A stretch of 64,000 nt of DNA from Agrobacterium vitis. Lineage in GTDB: Bacteria > Pseudomonadota > Alphaproteobacteria > Rhizobiales > Rhizobiaceae. Numbering within the stretch: the first letter of the stretch is position 1; every line of letters begins with the position of its first letter. The notes under the pieces are model-generated. The model searched no databases and had not been told where the DNA came from. It was given only the letters and a program-made list of their open reading frames with translations. Shown one piece after another: positions 1 through 6,994 of the stretch. A program made the translations under genes and the position numbers. The stretch covers positions 1,860,001 to 1,924,000 of the forward strand of contig NZ_CP118259.1 in assembly GCF_013337045.2 (NCBI RefSeq). Reading direction: 5' to 3'.

Positions 1-3
1 TAC

Positions 4-28
4 GAAGAGTCATTGAAGATGACTCTTC
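4..28. repeat. Perfect inverted repeat (10-bp arms)
   Basis: GAAGAGTCAT at 4-13 is exactly complementary to 19-28 with a 5-nt loop, followed by TTATT. It could be an intrinsic terminator of a gene lying to the left of the window. The first arm plus loop start recurs as a direct copy at 131-144. Function is inferred only. Confidence 0.5.
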
Positions 29-37
29 TTATTCCAT

Positions 38-80
38 TTGCAAATATCTCAAGCCACTGATGCATTCGAGATATTTGCAA
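38..80. repeat. Perfect inverted repeat (13-bp arms)
   Basis: TTGCAAATATCTC at 38-50 pairs exactly with 68-80, leaving a 17-nt loop. Two strong hairpins within the first 80 bases suggest a transcript end or regulatory RNA structure. No gene is recognised between 1 and 224 apart from a weak 63-codon ORF that I do not accept. Confidence 0.5.
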
Positions 81-224
81 TCTCTTCAAGGCGAGGATGC
101 GTCAGCATGTCAGAGCCTTGGGATTAATCGGAAGAGTCATTGAAAGACGGTCCATGTTTTTGCACATGGATGTTACTGTTGAAGTGATCCCAGTTAAACG
201 CGACATGCGGCAGTATGAATCGCA

Positions 225-473
225 CTATCGAAATATTTTTCGCAAAAATGGAAATAACACCGGCGGCTCCTGCCCTATGGCTCCATAGCCTGACCTCGTC
301 AGCGAAAACAGCTTATCCTCTCCTCGCTCCGAGCGCGTCATATAGAGCATGTTCAATGCTTGCAGGATCGCAGGCGTCATCCCTGTCGACCAAGGCAAAT
401 CCTTCGCATTCACGTCCCGGCCTCCGGCATCGTAAAGCGTCTGCAAGATATAGCGGAGATCACCGTGCTTCAT
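225..473 (-). CDS. Small hypothetical protein, winged-helix-like
   Basis: This encodes 82 residues. I do not recognise the family. The middle of the protein (LPWSTGMTPAILQALNML, then a basic turn and a strand-like FSLTRSGYGAIG) reads like a small winged-helix fold, the kind found in short rhizobial hypothetical proteins. No clear Shine-Dalgarno sequence precedes the ATG at 473. It is alone on this strand, and the gene to its right is transcribed the other way. It could be a spurious ORF; the amino-acid composition is the main support. Confidence 0.4.
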   Translation of the reverse strand: MKHGDLRYILQTLYDAGGRDVNAKDLPWSTGMTPAILQALNMLYMTRSERGEDKLFSLTRSGYGAIGQEPPVLFPFLRKIFR

Positions 474-780
474 ACGCCATTGTTACATGCCAACGCTGAT
501 TTGAACAGTCGTGTGACCGAACCGTTACCTGGATAGATATTTTGTTACAGCACATAAACACCACCAATCCACAGGTCTTGCGAAATCCGATTGCGACTCG
601 CTGACAAAGATCGGCCTGAAGAACCGATTATCTCCACCCTTACCGAAATTGTGGCAGTTGCCGGAATGGATTTCAAATGTGGGTTTAAGGCCCTTCAGTC
701 TCAATCCTCCATTGACTTGAAAAGAAGTCGCCACGCGCCATCCTATCTGGATGATCCAATGAATTTGCGGAGAACCGCTA
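474..780. other. Gap without a convincing gene
   Basis: About 300 bases with only short overlapping ORFs of unlikely composition. It presumably holds the promoter of the exported protein gene that starts at 781. Nothing else is seen. Confidence 0.4.
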
Positions 781-1284
781 TTGAACGCTCCAGACTTTAA
801 CCAGCATCGCTTTGCGCCGTTGCTGATTGCCGCGGCAATTATTTACCTTGGTCCGGTCAGTATATCTGTCGCAAATGGCATTACGACCGCTCAAGCTCTT
901 GCTGTTTGTCGATCCACAAGTGTCGAGGAGGCAACGCAAAAGGGAGACCAACTCGGATGGCCCCGAATGCCGGAAGACAAAAATTGGAAATCATCTTACG
1001 AGAGCTATAACAAGGTGACGGTCGACGTCGTTGGATGGTGGGATGAAGAGGCCGGGAGCCGTTTATCATTCTGGGTCGCGACAGGGGTGAATCCCGGCCG
1101 GGCATGCGGCTACAGTTTGACCAACAATGACAGCCTGCTCGCCGACCTAAGGGCTGAACTCGGCAAGCCTGAAAATGAAGATCACAACGAGATCTCTGAC
1201 ACCGCATATTGGCAACGCCCCGGGGCGGAGATTTATTTCACAAAGGTAGGATCATCGTCCTCTTTCACCATGGGCGATAAATAA
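781..1284 (+). CDS. Exported protein of unknown function
   Basis: This encodes 167 residues from a TTG start preceded by GGAGAA at a fitting distance. Residues ~10-32 form a hydrophobic signal peptide (FAPLLIAAAIIYLGPVSISVANG), so the mature protein is probably periplasmic. The rest contains two cysteines (CRSTSVEEA and GRACGYSL) that could form a disulfide, and several aromatic residues. No catalytic motif is visible and no family is recognised. It is the last gene before the left attachment site, so it belongs either to the host or to an older element. Confidence 0.65.
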   Translation: MNAPDFNQHRFAPLLIAAAIIYLGPVSISVANGITTAQALAVCRSTSVEEATQKGDQLGWPRMPEDKNWKSSYESYNKVTVDVVGWWDEEAGSRLSFWVATGVNPGRACGYSLTNNDSLLADLRAELGKPENEDHNEISDTAYWQRPGAEIYFTKVGSSSSFTMGDK

Positions 1285-1460
1285 CCGACGAGAAGAACGT
1301 GGGTATCCACGAAATCGAAGCTTGCGTGGCTCGCCCGAGCGTGGGAGCTATCAATTGGCACGTAACGTCGGGCGTTAAAATGGCTGCAAAATAAAATCAG
1401 CAACACCTGCAAGAAGCAGAAAATAACGTCATAAAATCGAATACTTACAAATTGAGAAAT

Positions 1461-1485
1461 AAGGGAATGGAGGCCTCGCCCGGAA
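1461..1485. repeat. attL: left attachment core of prophage 1
   Basis: This 25-bp segment, which includes GGAGGCCTCGCCCGGAA, is identical to 42067-42091, where it forms the 3' end of the intact tRNA-Cys gene. On this side the tRNA similarity stops after the core, as expected for the displaced tRNA 3' fragment left when a tyrosine integrase inserts into a tRNA gene. Confidence 0.92.
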
Positions 1486-1526
1486 GGCCGGAACCTCCAT
1501 TCATTCAAGATTTTACCGGTCATCGG

Positions 1527-1589
1527 GCCACACTTTCCCGGAAAATTTTTCCATGAAAAATCAATGCCGCTTGCCACACCTGGCCACAC
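1527..1589 (+). promoter_or_regulatory. Candidate integrase arm-type sites, left side
   Basis: GCCACAC occurs three times in the same orientation at 1527-1533, 1573-1579 and 1583-1589, just inside attL. The same heptamer occurs twice just inside attR. Repeated short sites flanking both cores are typical of integrase arm-binding sites. Their function here is an inference. Confidence 0.45.
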
Positions 1590-1757
1590 TAGTCACAGCC
1601 GTAAACCGATATCGCTGAATCCCGCTTGACTTAAAACGCTCAATGCGTGTGGCGCCGTTTAGGGAGCGTCAGAATTATGCGACAAGGCATTCGGCTGCAC
1701 TATTTTTCGTGTACTTTTATTCTTGCCCATTCATGATTTTACGTGTACGAAAATACC

Positions 1758-2012
1758 ATGAAGATAATCTGGGATGAGCCGAAGCGATTGGCCAATCTAC
1801 ACAAGCACGGCTTTGATTTTGCAAACGTGGTCGATTTCAGATGGGAAACGGCGATTATCGATGCAAGCCATTCCAGGCGTATGAAAGCCATTGGTTACTA
1901 TGCGGACGGAACTGCTGTGGTGATTTTCGCCACGCTTGGCACGGAAGCAATGTCCATCATCAGCTTTCGTCCCGCCAGCGCCAAAGAAAGGAAGGCTCTA
2001 CATGGGCACTAA
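1758..2012 (+). CDS. brnT: BrnT-family toxin (RNase)
   Basis: This encodes 84 residues from ATG 1758; a GTG at 1743 would add five residues. The start MKIIWDEPKR, the following KHGFDFANV and the C-terminal pattern ISFRPASAKERK are the signature of the BrnT/DUF497 family. These are small RelE-fold ribonucleases that act as the toxin of a type II pair. The gene overlaps the antitoxin gene by 11 bp, the usual toxin-first order for brnT-brnA. It sits 270 bp inside attL, a position that would help stabilise the prophage. Confidence 0.85.
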   Translation: MKIIWDEPKRLANLHKHGFDFANVVDFRWETAIIDASHSRRMKAIGYYADGTAVVIFATLGTEAMSIISFRPASAKERKALHGH

Positions 2013-2319
2013 ACATCCAACCAAGCCCAACTTCGAGCCGGGCAACGGCTATACGCAAGAGGATTGGGAAGCAGTTGATAGTTCTGAGCTGACGATCGAA
2101 GAAATTGCCAATATGCGGCCTGCAAAGGAGGTCCTTCCAGCCTCATTCTTTGATGGGCTGGCTGAAGCACGTAAAACCCGTGGACGCCCCAAGGTGGAAA
2201 AGCCCTTGGTGCCTGTGACGTTGCGGCTGGAACCGGATGTGCTGGAGGCCTTCAAGGCATCCGGCAAAGACTGGCGCGGTAAGATGAAGGATGCCTTGCG
2301 CAAGGCGTCAGGCATCTAA
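2002..2319 (+). CDS. brnA: BrnA-family antitoxin
   Basis: This encodes 105 residues from ATG 2002, preceded by GGAAGG and overlapping the toxin gene. The C-terminal third (VPVTLRLEPDVLEAFKASG then WRGKMKDALRKAS) is the ribbon-helix-helix DNA-binding domain of BrnA/DUF4415 proteins. The N-terminal part should wrap the toxin. In the family, BrnA alone or with BrnT represses the shared promoter, which would lie at 1600-1750. The next gene is convergent. Confidence 0.83.
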   Translation: MGTKHPTKPNFEPGNGYTQEDWEAVDSSELTIEEIANMRPAKEVLPASFFDGLAEARKTRGRPKVEKPLVPVTLRLEPDVLEAFKASGKDWRGKMKDALRKASGI

Positions 2320-2376
2320 ACGCCTTTTCTATTTGAGCGATGGCCAGGATCTGTCCCGGCCATCGATATTTCCTGT

Positions 2377-3213
2377 CTATGCTAGAGGCAGATTCTCCAC
2401 ATCCTCCTTCCCATCCATAATAATCACCTCCCCGACATCCTTTCCCGCACCACCCCGCACCGTATAAGTCAGCCCAACCGTCACGAATTGGAAATTCTTG
2501 AACACTTCGCGGACACCCTCGCAATCATTGAGGGAGATAATAAACCGGCCTTTGACCGACTTCAGGCGTTCGGCCATTTCGGTGAAGCGCTGGCGATTGA
2601 AGGCATCCCTGCCGTAATCACCCTCGTTTCCGAAATAAGGCGGATCGAGGTAAAACAGGGTGCCGGGTCGGTCATATCGCTCGATAAATTTCGCCCAGTC
2701 GAGGTTTTCGATAACGACGCCGGACAGGCGTTCATGGACTTCCTCCAGAACGACGCCGAGGCGAGAGATATTAAAGCGCGCCGGGCCGCTGGTATCGACA
2801 CCGAAGCTCCGACCGACGACCTTTCCGCCAAAGGAAAGCCGCTGGAGGTAAAGGAACCGCGCCGCTCGCTCCAGATCTGTCAGAGTAGATGGATCGGTTG
2901 CCACCAGGCGCTCGAACTCCCGGCGTGAGGTGATCTGGAATTTCATGAGATCCATGAAAAACGGATAATGGCGCTGCAAAATACGAAACAGTGTTGCCAC
3001 ATCGCCGGAACGATCATTGATGACCTCACATTTCGGGATAAGCCTGCGCCGGAAAAACACACCGCCCATGCCGACAAATGGCTCGGCATAAAGCGCATGC
3101 GGGATTTGCTCGATGATGGAGGCTAAACGTTCGGCCAATTGCCGCTTGCCACCCAGATAGGCAGCCGGAGGCGACACGGGGCGAACCGAGGTAAAGTTTA
3201 ACGCATGTTGCAT
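2377..3213 (-). CDS. dam: DNA adenine N6-methyltransferase, D12/Dam class
   Basis: This encodes 278 residues. The N-terminal AdoMet-binding motif appears as AYLGGKRQLAERL (residues ~18-30) with AEPFVGMGGVFF after it, and the catalytic DPPY motif as FYLDPPYFGNEG near residue 193. This order is that of the class D12 (alpha-group) enzymes that methylate adenine, usually in GATC-like sites. No cognate restriction gene is adjacent, so it is an orphan phage methyltransferase, probably used to protect phage DNA from host restriction or to modulate transcription. It is the last backbone gene before the BrnT/BrnA pair and is convergent with it. Confidence 0.9.
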   Translation of the reverse strand: MQHALNFTSVRPVSPPAAYLGGKRQLAERLASIIEQIPHALYAEPFVGMGGVFFRRRLIPKCEVINDRSGDVATLFRILQRHYPFFMDLMKFQITSRREFERLVATDPSTLTDLERAARFLYLQRLSFGGKVVGRSFGVDTSGPARFNISRLGVVLEEVHERLSGVVIENLDWAKFIERYDRPGTLFYLDPPYFGNEGDYGRDAFNRQRFTEMAERLKSVKGRFIISLNDCEGVREVFKNFQFVTVGLTYTVRGGAGKDVGEVIIMDGKEDVENLPLA

Positions 3214-3235
3214 TGTGGAGAATCACTTTTCCTGC

Positions 3236-3398
3236 CACACCGCCCGCGCCTGCGCAGGTGCCGGGTGTGGTATTGATTCAGGTTTTTACCAAGCGGGGTC
3301 TGACGCCAATCTAGCCCGCTGCTGTGGTCGCAAGACCGCAGCCACCCGTTGCCAGGTGCTATAAAAAAGGCCGGAAGATCACTCTTCCGGCCTTTTCT
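3236..3398 (+). ncRNA. Candidate structured small RNA ending in a terminator
   Basis: Between the Dam gene and two small ORFs lies a non-coding stretch with a 9-bp stem closed by a GCAA tetraloop (3321-3342, one G-U pair). A possible long-range pairing joins CGGGTG near 3263 to CACCCG near 3344. A strong intrinsic terminator sits at 3366-3396. This is the arrangement of a phage-encoded small RNA, but no family was recognised and the 5' end is a guess. Confidence 0.3.
3366..3396. terminator. Bidirectional intrinsic terminator
   Basis: AGGCCGGAAGA at 3368-3378 pairs with 3383-3393 around a TCAC loop, flanked by A-run and T-run. It ends the leftward small genes (stop codon at 3399) and any rightward transcript from 3236. 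Confidence 0.85.
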
Positions 3399-3563
3399 CT
3401 AAGTTTCGGAGCGAGGCACTGCTCGATCTCGTAATTCGCGGTCAGCCTCTTCAATTGCCCGAGACAAAAGGTAGGCCAGCATCACTTTGCCTTCCGCTTC
3501 GGCGATGGCCAGAACCCTCCTTAACTCGGCAGCGACAAACTCAAGGTCTTCCGAGCCTCGCAA
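3399..3563 (-). CDS. Small hypothetical phage protein (paralogue of its neighbour)
   Basis: An open frame of 54 residues from a TTG at 3563. The sequence VLAIAEAEGKVMLAYLLSRA resembles KLLAEREGEIFLSYLISMAQ in the overlapping upstream gene, so the two appear to be tandem paralogues read in different frames. It is helical, acidic-basic and without cysteines. The start is uncertain: the frame is closed by TGA further upstream, and TTG is the first plausible codon, with GGAA upstream. It could instead be the displaced end of one frameshifted gene. Function unknown. Confidence 0.45.
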   Translation of the reverse strand: MRGSEDLEFVAAELRRVLAIAEAEGKVMLAYLLSRAIEEADRELRDRAVPRSET

Positions 3564-3700
3564 GTTCTTGTTTCCAGCAATCGCCCGTCTGGATCGTTTT
3601 CCATTTGAGCCATACTTATCAGGTACGATAGGAATATTTCACCTTCCCTTTCCGCCAACAGTTTTGCCACGTTCAAATGCTCAGCAATAATTTTGTTCAT
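3521..3700 (-). CDS. Small hypothetical phage protein
   Basis: This encodes 59 residues from ATG 3700, preceded by GGGGAT at 8-9 nt, a good ribosome-binding site. The first ~35 residues form one or two amphipathic helices; the last ~20 have unlikely composition. This fits translation continuing past the true domain into a frame that overlaps the next ORF by 43 bp. Family not recognised. Together with the downstream paralogue it forms a two-gene leftward unit ending at the 3366-3396 terminator. Confidence 0.5.
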   Translation of the reverse strand: MNKIIAEHLNVAKLLAEREGEIFLSYLISMAQMENDPDGRLLETRTCEARKTLSLSLPS

Positions 3701-4022
3701 ATTTATATCCCCAACCAATTATCGAAGGATAACAAAACGATTGATGAAAACATCCCTGAATCAATAGTGGTATTGGTCACATACTAATTAAACTTAGTCG
3801 GACGGCGTCAGGATATACGACAATATACCTCTTAAAAATTGCAATTTAAATTCAATATGTATTTCTAGGTTGTTTCCGAAAAATTATTATCGAACCTAAT
3901 CCGGCAAAAGCACATGTTGTGATCTTCAAGCCCTACACAAACCGGGAAAACCCCATGCCGCCCCTTCCACTTATCCGCGATAAGTGATTACTCATGCACG
4001 GGGATTAAATTAGGGGGCTGCC
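3701..4022. promoter_or_regulatory. AT-rich divergent intergenic region
   Basis: About 320 bp between the leftward small ORFs and the rightward lipoprotein gene. It is much more AT-rich than its surroundings (notably 3770-3900) and probably carries divergent promoters. No specific operator is recognised. Confidence 0.4.
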
Positions 4023-4421
4023 ATGAGAGTTCAATATGTTGCCTTGGTCGCTTTGGCGGCCATTTCTAGCTGTGCAAAACGGCCTGATGCAATTGTTCCT
4101 GTAGACATTCCGATGGCTGCCTATACGAACATGGACTGTCAGGCGATTGCCCAGGAAATGGTGAAAGAGCAGGGCCATCTCGCTGCTATATCGAAACAAC
4201 AAAATGATGCTGCAAATGGCGATGCTCTCGGCGTCTTCCTTCTCGGCGTACCCGTATCAAGCACCTTCGGTGGGGACAAAGAAGGGCAAGTTGCTGTGAC
4301 CAAGGGCAAGATAAACGCTATGGAATCGGCCATGCGAAGTAAGGGGTGTAACGCCCCTCCGGTCGAAAAAATCCCAACCAAACCAGTGGCTGGAAGTAAG
4401 CCCAGTCCTAAGACACCCTAA
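4023..4421 (+). CDS. Small lipoprotein
   Basis: This encodes 132 residues from ATG 4023 with an AGGGGG ribosome-binding site. The N-terminus is a lipoprotein signal: short hydrophobic stretch YVALVALAAISSC with the lipidated cysteine at residue 17. The mature part has a helical segment (AIAQEMVKEQGHLAAISKQQNDA), a glycine-rich hydrophobic segment FLLGVPVSS that could lie on a membrane, and a proline/lysine-rich tail. Similar small lipoproteins occur as accessory genes in proteobacterial genomes. It runs against the late operon, so it is probably expressed in the lysogen and could alter the envelope. Function unknown. Confidence 0.7.
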   Translation: MRVQYVALVALAAISSCAKRPDAIVPVDIPMAAYTNMDCQAIAQEMVKEQGHLAAISKQQNDAANGDALGVFLLGVPVSSTFGGDKEGQVAVTKGKINAMESAMRSKGCNAPPVEKIPTKPVAGSKPSPKTP

Positions 4422-4566
4422 CGCAGCGATTGCGTCGCCAATGGTCTATCGTTTAAATCTACACAAAGGTGGGGTTGCTATTTTGTGAGCCCCTCCCCTT
4501 TCCTTTTGAAATCACAGCATTAGGTTCCACCGCACGGCGCAATCAAGCGTCTTTAGGAGTGGGGCT

Positions 4567-4734
4567 TTGGGTACTTCAATTCTCATCAGCATCCTGATCA
4601 CCTTCCTGGTGATTGTGCTGATTCTCTATCTCATTGGCATGTTGCCGATTGATGGCCGGGCAAAACAGATAGCCCGTCTCGTCGTAATCATCATCGGCAT
4701 CCTTTCGCTGCTGAAGTACATTGCGGTGTTCTAA
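4567..4734 (+). CDS. Small membrane protein, Thivi_2564-like
   Basis: This encodes 55 residues from a TTG start with an AGGAG ribosome-binding site 8 nt upstream, and is too short for many gene finders. Two hydrophobic helices (ILISILITFLVIVLILYLIG and ARLVVIIIGILSLLKYIAVF) flank a short polar loop LPIDGRAKQ. This pattern matches the tiny two-helix inner-membrane proteins annotated as Thivi_2564 family, often found in phages. It may be a holin-like or accessory membrane protein. A strong terminator follows within 6 bp. Confidence 0.65.
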   Translation: MGTSILISILITFLVIVLILYLIGMLPIDGRAKQIARLVVIIIGILSLLKYIAVF

Positions 4735-4739
4735 ATCAC

Positions 4740-4770
4740 AAAAACCCCGCCAGGATGCTGCCGGGGTTTT
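4740..4770. terminator. Bidirectional intrinsic terminator
   Basis: AAAAACCCCG at its left end pairs with CGGGGTTTTT at its right end, with an inner CAG/CTG extension. It separates the rightward small membrane gene from the end of the leftward late operon. Confidence 0.85.
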
Positions 4771-4778
4771 TGGCTTGC

Positions 4779-5189
4779 TCATCGCCCATAGGATGGCAGA
4801 GGCGGAACGCCGCGTTGCGCCGCCTCGATCCGCTGTAAGATTTCCCGCATAACCCGCAGATCGCCGCTTTGCCCGCTGGCCGTTATTTGCAGTTCCTTGA
4901 TGGCCTGTGAGATCGAGGTGGCAGATTGTTCGGCAACTGTGACGCGATAGGACAGGTTATCGAGCTTGCGCAGCTCAACCTCGTTCACCTTGAAGCGCTC
5001 CTCGATTTTGCCGTCAGCATTGCCAAGCCGGCCTTCCACGGCCACGCGCCAGCGCTTCAGCTCGTCAATGTCACTATTGGTTTGCGCCCAGGCATAGCCG
5101 CCGCCAGCGATGATGCTGACCAGCGTCGTGAGATTGATCCAGGTGTTGATATTGTATTTCGGCGGCTTTGCCGCTGGTTCGTCCGTCAC
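4779..5189 (-). CDS. Membrane-anchored coiled-coil protein of the lysis module
   Basis: This encodes 136 residues. One transmembrane helix lies near the N-terminus (WINLTTLVSIIAGGGYAWA, residues ~17-35). A long heptad-like helical region with many E, K, R, Q and L residues runs to the C-terminus. The gene overlaps the Rz1-like gene by 4 bp and is the last gene of the late operon. Proteins of this shape in rhizobial phages are usually unnamed; it could be a third lysis accessory or an antiholin-like protein. No enzymatic motif. Confidence 0.7.
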   Translation of the reverse strand: MTDEPAAKPPKYNINTWINLTTLVSIIAGGGYAWAQTNSDIDELKRWRVAVEGRLGNADGKIEERFKVNEVELRKLDNLSYRVTVAEQSATSISQAIKELQITASGQSGDLRVMREILQRIEAAQRGVPPLPSYGR

Positions 5190-5479
5190 GTCCCGCCCCT
5201 TTGCAAAGCATTGATGGTGTCTGCCTTAGCGGCATTTGTGGCGCGGCAATCGGCAAGCGCCTTCCGGTCCTTACCCCACAGCCGATATTCAGCCGTCCGA
5301 TCCGCCCCAGCCGGGATGAACACAGGTGCATCGCAATCAGCCATGATGCTGGCCGAGACGCTTGGTTTGCGATCAGCGGTCGGTTGCGCCGATGGCGTTG
5401 AGAGCGTTTCGCACCCTGTCAGGCATAGCAGAGCAGGCAGGAGCGGCGCTTGGCCCAGCCGCAGCATTCGGTTTCGCAT
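5186..5479 (-). CDS. Rz1-like outer-membrane spanin lipoprotein
   Basis: This encodes 97 residues from ATG 5479. A lipoprotein signal (LPALLCLTGC) ends at the lipidated cysteine near residue 21, followed by a proline/serine-rich linker. The first 107 bp overlap the C-terminal end of the Rz-like gene in another reading frame. That nested arrangement is characteristic of Rz/Rz1 spanin pairs, which fuse inner and outer membranes in the last step of lysis. The family is recognised by architecture, not by sequence, so the call is an inference. Confidence 0.78.
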   Translation of the reverse strand: MRNRMLRLGQAPLLPALLCLTGCETLSTPSAQPTADRKPSVSASIMADCDAPVFIPAGADRTAEYRLWGKDRKALADCRATNAAKADTINALQRGGT

Positions 5480-5816
5480 TATCCCTTTCCCTTTCCTCGG
5501 CAAGCGCTGCCTCAAGTCCCGCGACCTGCCCAACATGAGCGGCCATCGTGGCGACCAAGGCCGCATCGGCGGCATTGATCTGTTGCTGTTGGGCCTTGAT
5601 CTTGGCGAGCTGAAGCAAGTCAGCCTTGCGTTGGGCTTCGGCCCATTGCTGGCGGATCTCAGTCCGGCCGGCTTCTTTCAGCGACGATGCCCACCGATGC
5701 AGGCCTAGTCCGGCGATAAGCACGGCAACAATCAAGGCGATGCCGCGCCAGTCGAGCTTTTCGCGGAGCGCCTTGAGGGCACTCCAGGCAGTCAGGGCGA
5801 TAGCAATCATCGGCAA
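5373..5816 (-). CDS. Rz-like inner-membrane spanin
   Basis: This encodes 147 residues: an N-terminal cytoplasmic stretch, one transmembrane helix (GIALIVAVLIAGLGLHRWA, residues ~25-43), then a long periplasmic coiled coil (EIRQQWAEAQRKADLLQLAK onward) and a proline/alanine-rich tail ending in the zone shared with Rz1. Together with holin, endolysin and Rz1 it completes a lambda-type lysis cassette. It overlaps the holin gene by 10 bp. Confidence 0.8.
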   Translation of the reverse strand: MPMIAIALTAWSALKALREKLDWRGIALIVAVLIAGLGLHRWASSLKEAGRTEIRQQWAEAQRKADLLQLAKIKAQQQQINAADAALVATMAAHVGQVAGLEAALAEERERDNAKPNAAAGPSAAPACSAMPDRVRNALNAIGATDR

Positions 5817-6049
5817 TCACCTTTGCCGTCGCGGTCATGGGCCGGCTGCCAGCCAGCCGGAGGCTGGGGCTTCATCATCCCCGCAGGCCCATCGCGCCAG
5901 GTATTGATCAGGATCTTGGCAAGGCCGAGCAATCCGACAATCTTCAAGGAAACCGCCTCGCTAAAAAACGCCGTCCAGTCGAACAGCGCCAGCGCCGGGA
6001 TCGCGGCGATGAGCATGTTGATGATGTTGTGGAGGAGATTTGTGTTCAT
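5807..6049 (-). CDS. Holin-like protein
   Basis: This encodes 80 residues from ATG 6049; an upstream in-frame ATG would add 32 residues of implausible composition inside the endolysin gene. There are two hydrophobic segments, IINMLIAAIPALALFDWTAF and VSLKIVGLLGLAKILIN, then a polar tail rich in proline and charge. Size, position between endolysin and Rz, and the two-helix topology fit a small holin that permeabilises the inner membrane for endolysin release. Overlap with the endolysin gene is 4 bp. Confidence 0.7.
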   Translation of the reverse strand: MNTNLLHNIINMLIAAIPALALFDWTAFFSEAVSLKIVGLLGLAKILINTWRDGPAGMMKPQPPAGWQPAHDRDGKGDCR

Positions 6050-6654
6050 GCCGCCCCCACCAGCGCAGCATGAAAGGCCTTCGCGTAGGCGGCCACATCC
6101 CCCGCCCGTTCCTTGCCATTGATGATACGGCGGGCGTTTACCCAATCGGCTTTAGTCCCGACGAAGAAATGTCCGAGCTTGGCCCCGGTAAACAACCCCT
6201 CACCCATGCCCACAAACATCACCTTCAGGGCAATGTCTTCGCGCATCGCCCGCGACGGATTGGCGACGAGGTCAACGCCGATTGCACCGCCGAGCTTGAT
6301 ATAGTTGCCTTTATGAGTGAGCTGCACATAGCCACGCCCCAGCCAACTCTTGCCGTCCGAGCCGATCCGCCAATAAGGTGACTTCACCCAGGGCATTGTA
6401 CCCTTTGCGAATGACCGGTCGAGCATGGCAATAGCCTGGTCATCCGTTGCCGCGCGCGTCTCTCGCACCGGCTGCATGGTCTGTGCGGTTTCGTGGAAGG
6501 CCGTCGCGAACATGTAACCCAGCCACCGCAGATCGGTCATCGCGCTGGCCTGCCAGGCATCAAGAATGGCCGTGATGCCATTCACCTGATTTTGCGTGAG
6601 CGCACCGCCGAACAACGACGAGCGCACAGCCGCGAAGAATTTCGCGCGATCCAT
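6046..6654 (-). CDS. Endolysin, glycoside hydrolase family 19-like
   Basis: This encodes 202 residues from ATG 6654; an ATG three codons earlier overlaps the AAAAGG ribosome-binding site, so the second is preferred. The catalytic region shows FHETAQTMQPVRE, with the acid glutamate, and WLGRGYVQLTHKGNY, the substrate-cleft motif of GH19 chitinase-like lysozymes. The enzyme cleaves the glycan strands of peptidoglycan once the holin opens the membrane. There is no signal peptide, as expected for holin-dependent release. It is the first gene of the lysis cassette in transcription order. Confidence 0.88.
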   Translation of the reverse strand: MDRAKFFAAVRSSLFGGALTQNQVNGITAILDAWQASAMTDLRWLGYMFATAFHETAQTMQPVRETRAATDDQAIAMLDRSFAKGTMPWVKSPYWRIGSDGKSWLGRGYVQLTHKGNYIKLGGAIGVDLVANPSRAMREDIALKVMFVGMGEGLFTGAKLGHFFVGTKADWVNARRIINGKERAGDVAAYAKAFHAALVGAA

Positions 6655-6739
6655 AATAATCATCCTTTTCTTGGATTTTTTGGCTGCAATCCTCTCGCAG
6701 CCCGTTGTAAATTAGTTCGCTATTTGCTATTTTTATCTC

Positions 6740-6991
6740 ATGAAAAAGATCGCATATAGCAAATCATCATTGAAGGTTCTTCGCCGCCTGCCAACCAATG
6801 AGGCAAAGCGGATTACCCAGAAGATCGAGCAATATGCGAGCGATCCGCAGTCCATGGCGAACAACGTAAAGGCACTGACCAGCTCGCCTTACATCCGGTT
6901 GCGGGTGGGTGATTGGCGGGTGATCATGGACGATCAAGGCAGCGTCCTTGAAATCCTCAAGATCGGCCCGCGTGGCAGTGTCTACGAATAG
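6740..6991 (+). CDS. RelE/ParE-superfamily toxin
   Basis: This encodes 83 residues. KKIAYSKSSLKVLRRLP at the start and YIRLRVGDWRVIMDD with ILKIGPRGSVYE at the end are the conserved beta-strand and basic motifs of RelE-type mRNA interferases. The R-x-G-x-W-R-V core is the ribosome/RNA contact patch. It is three bases from the antitoxin gene and read against the late operon, so the pair is expressed independently in the lysogen. The toxin-first order matches HigBA-type modules. Confidence 0.87.
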   Translation: MKKIAYSKSSLKVLRRLPTNEAKRITQKIEQYASDPQSMANNVKALTSSPYIRLRVGDWRVIMDDQGSVLEILKIGPRGSVYE

Positions 6992-6994
6992 GAG

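Noticed and set aside
97..288. 63-codon rightward ORF near the left edge
   Set aside because: No ribosome-binding site, overlaps a more plausible opposite ORF, and no recognisable domain; possibly a gene remnant.
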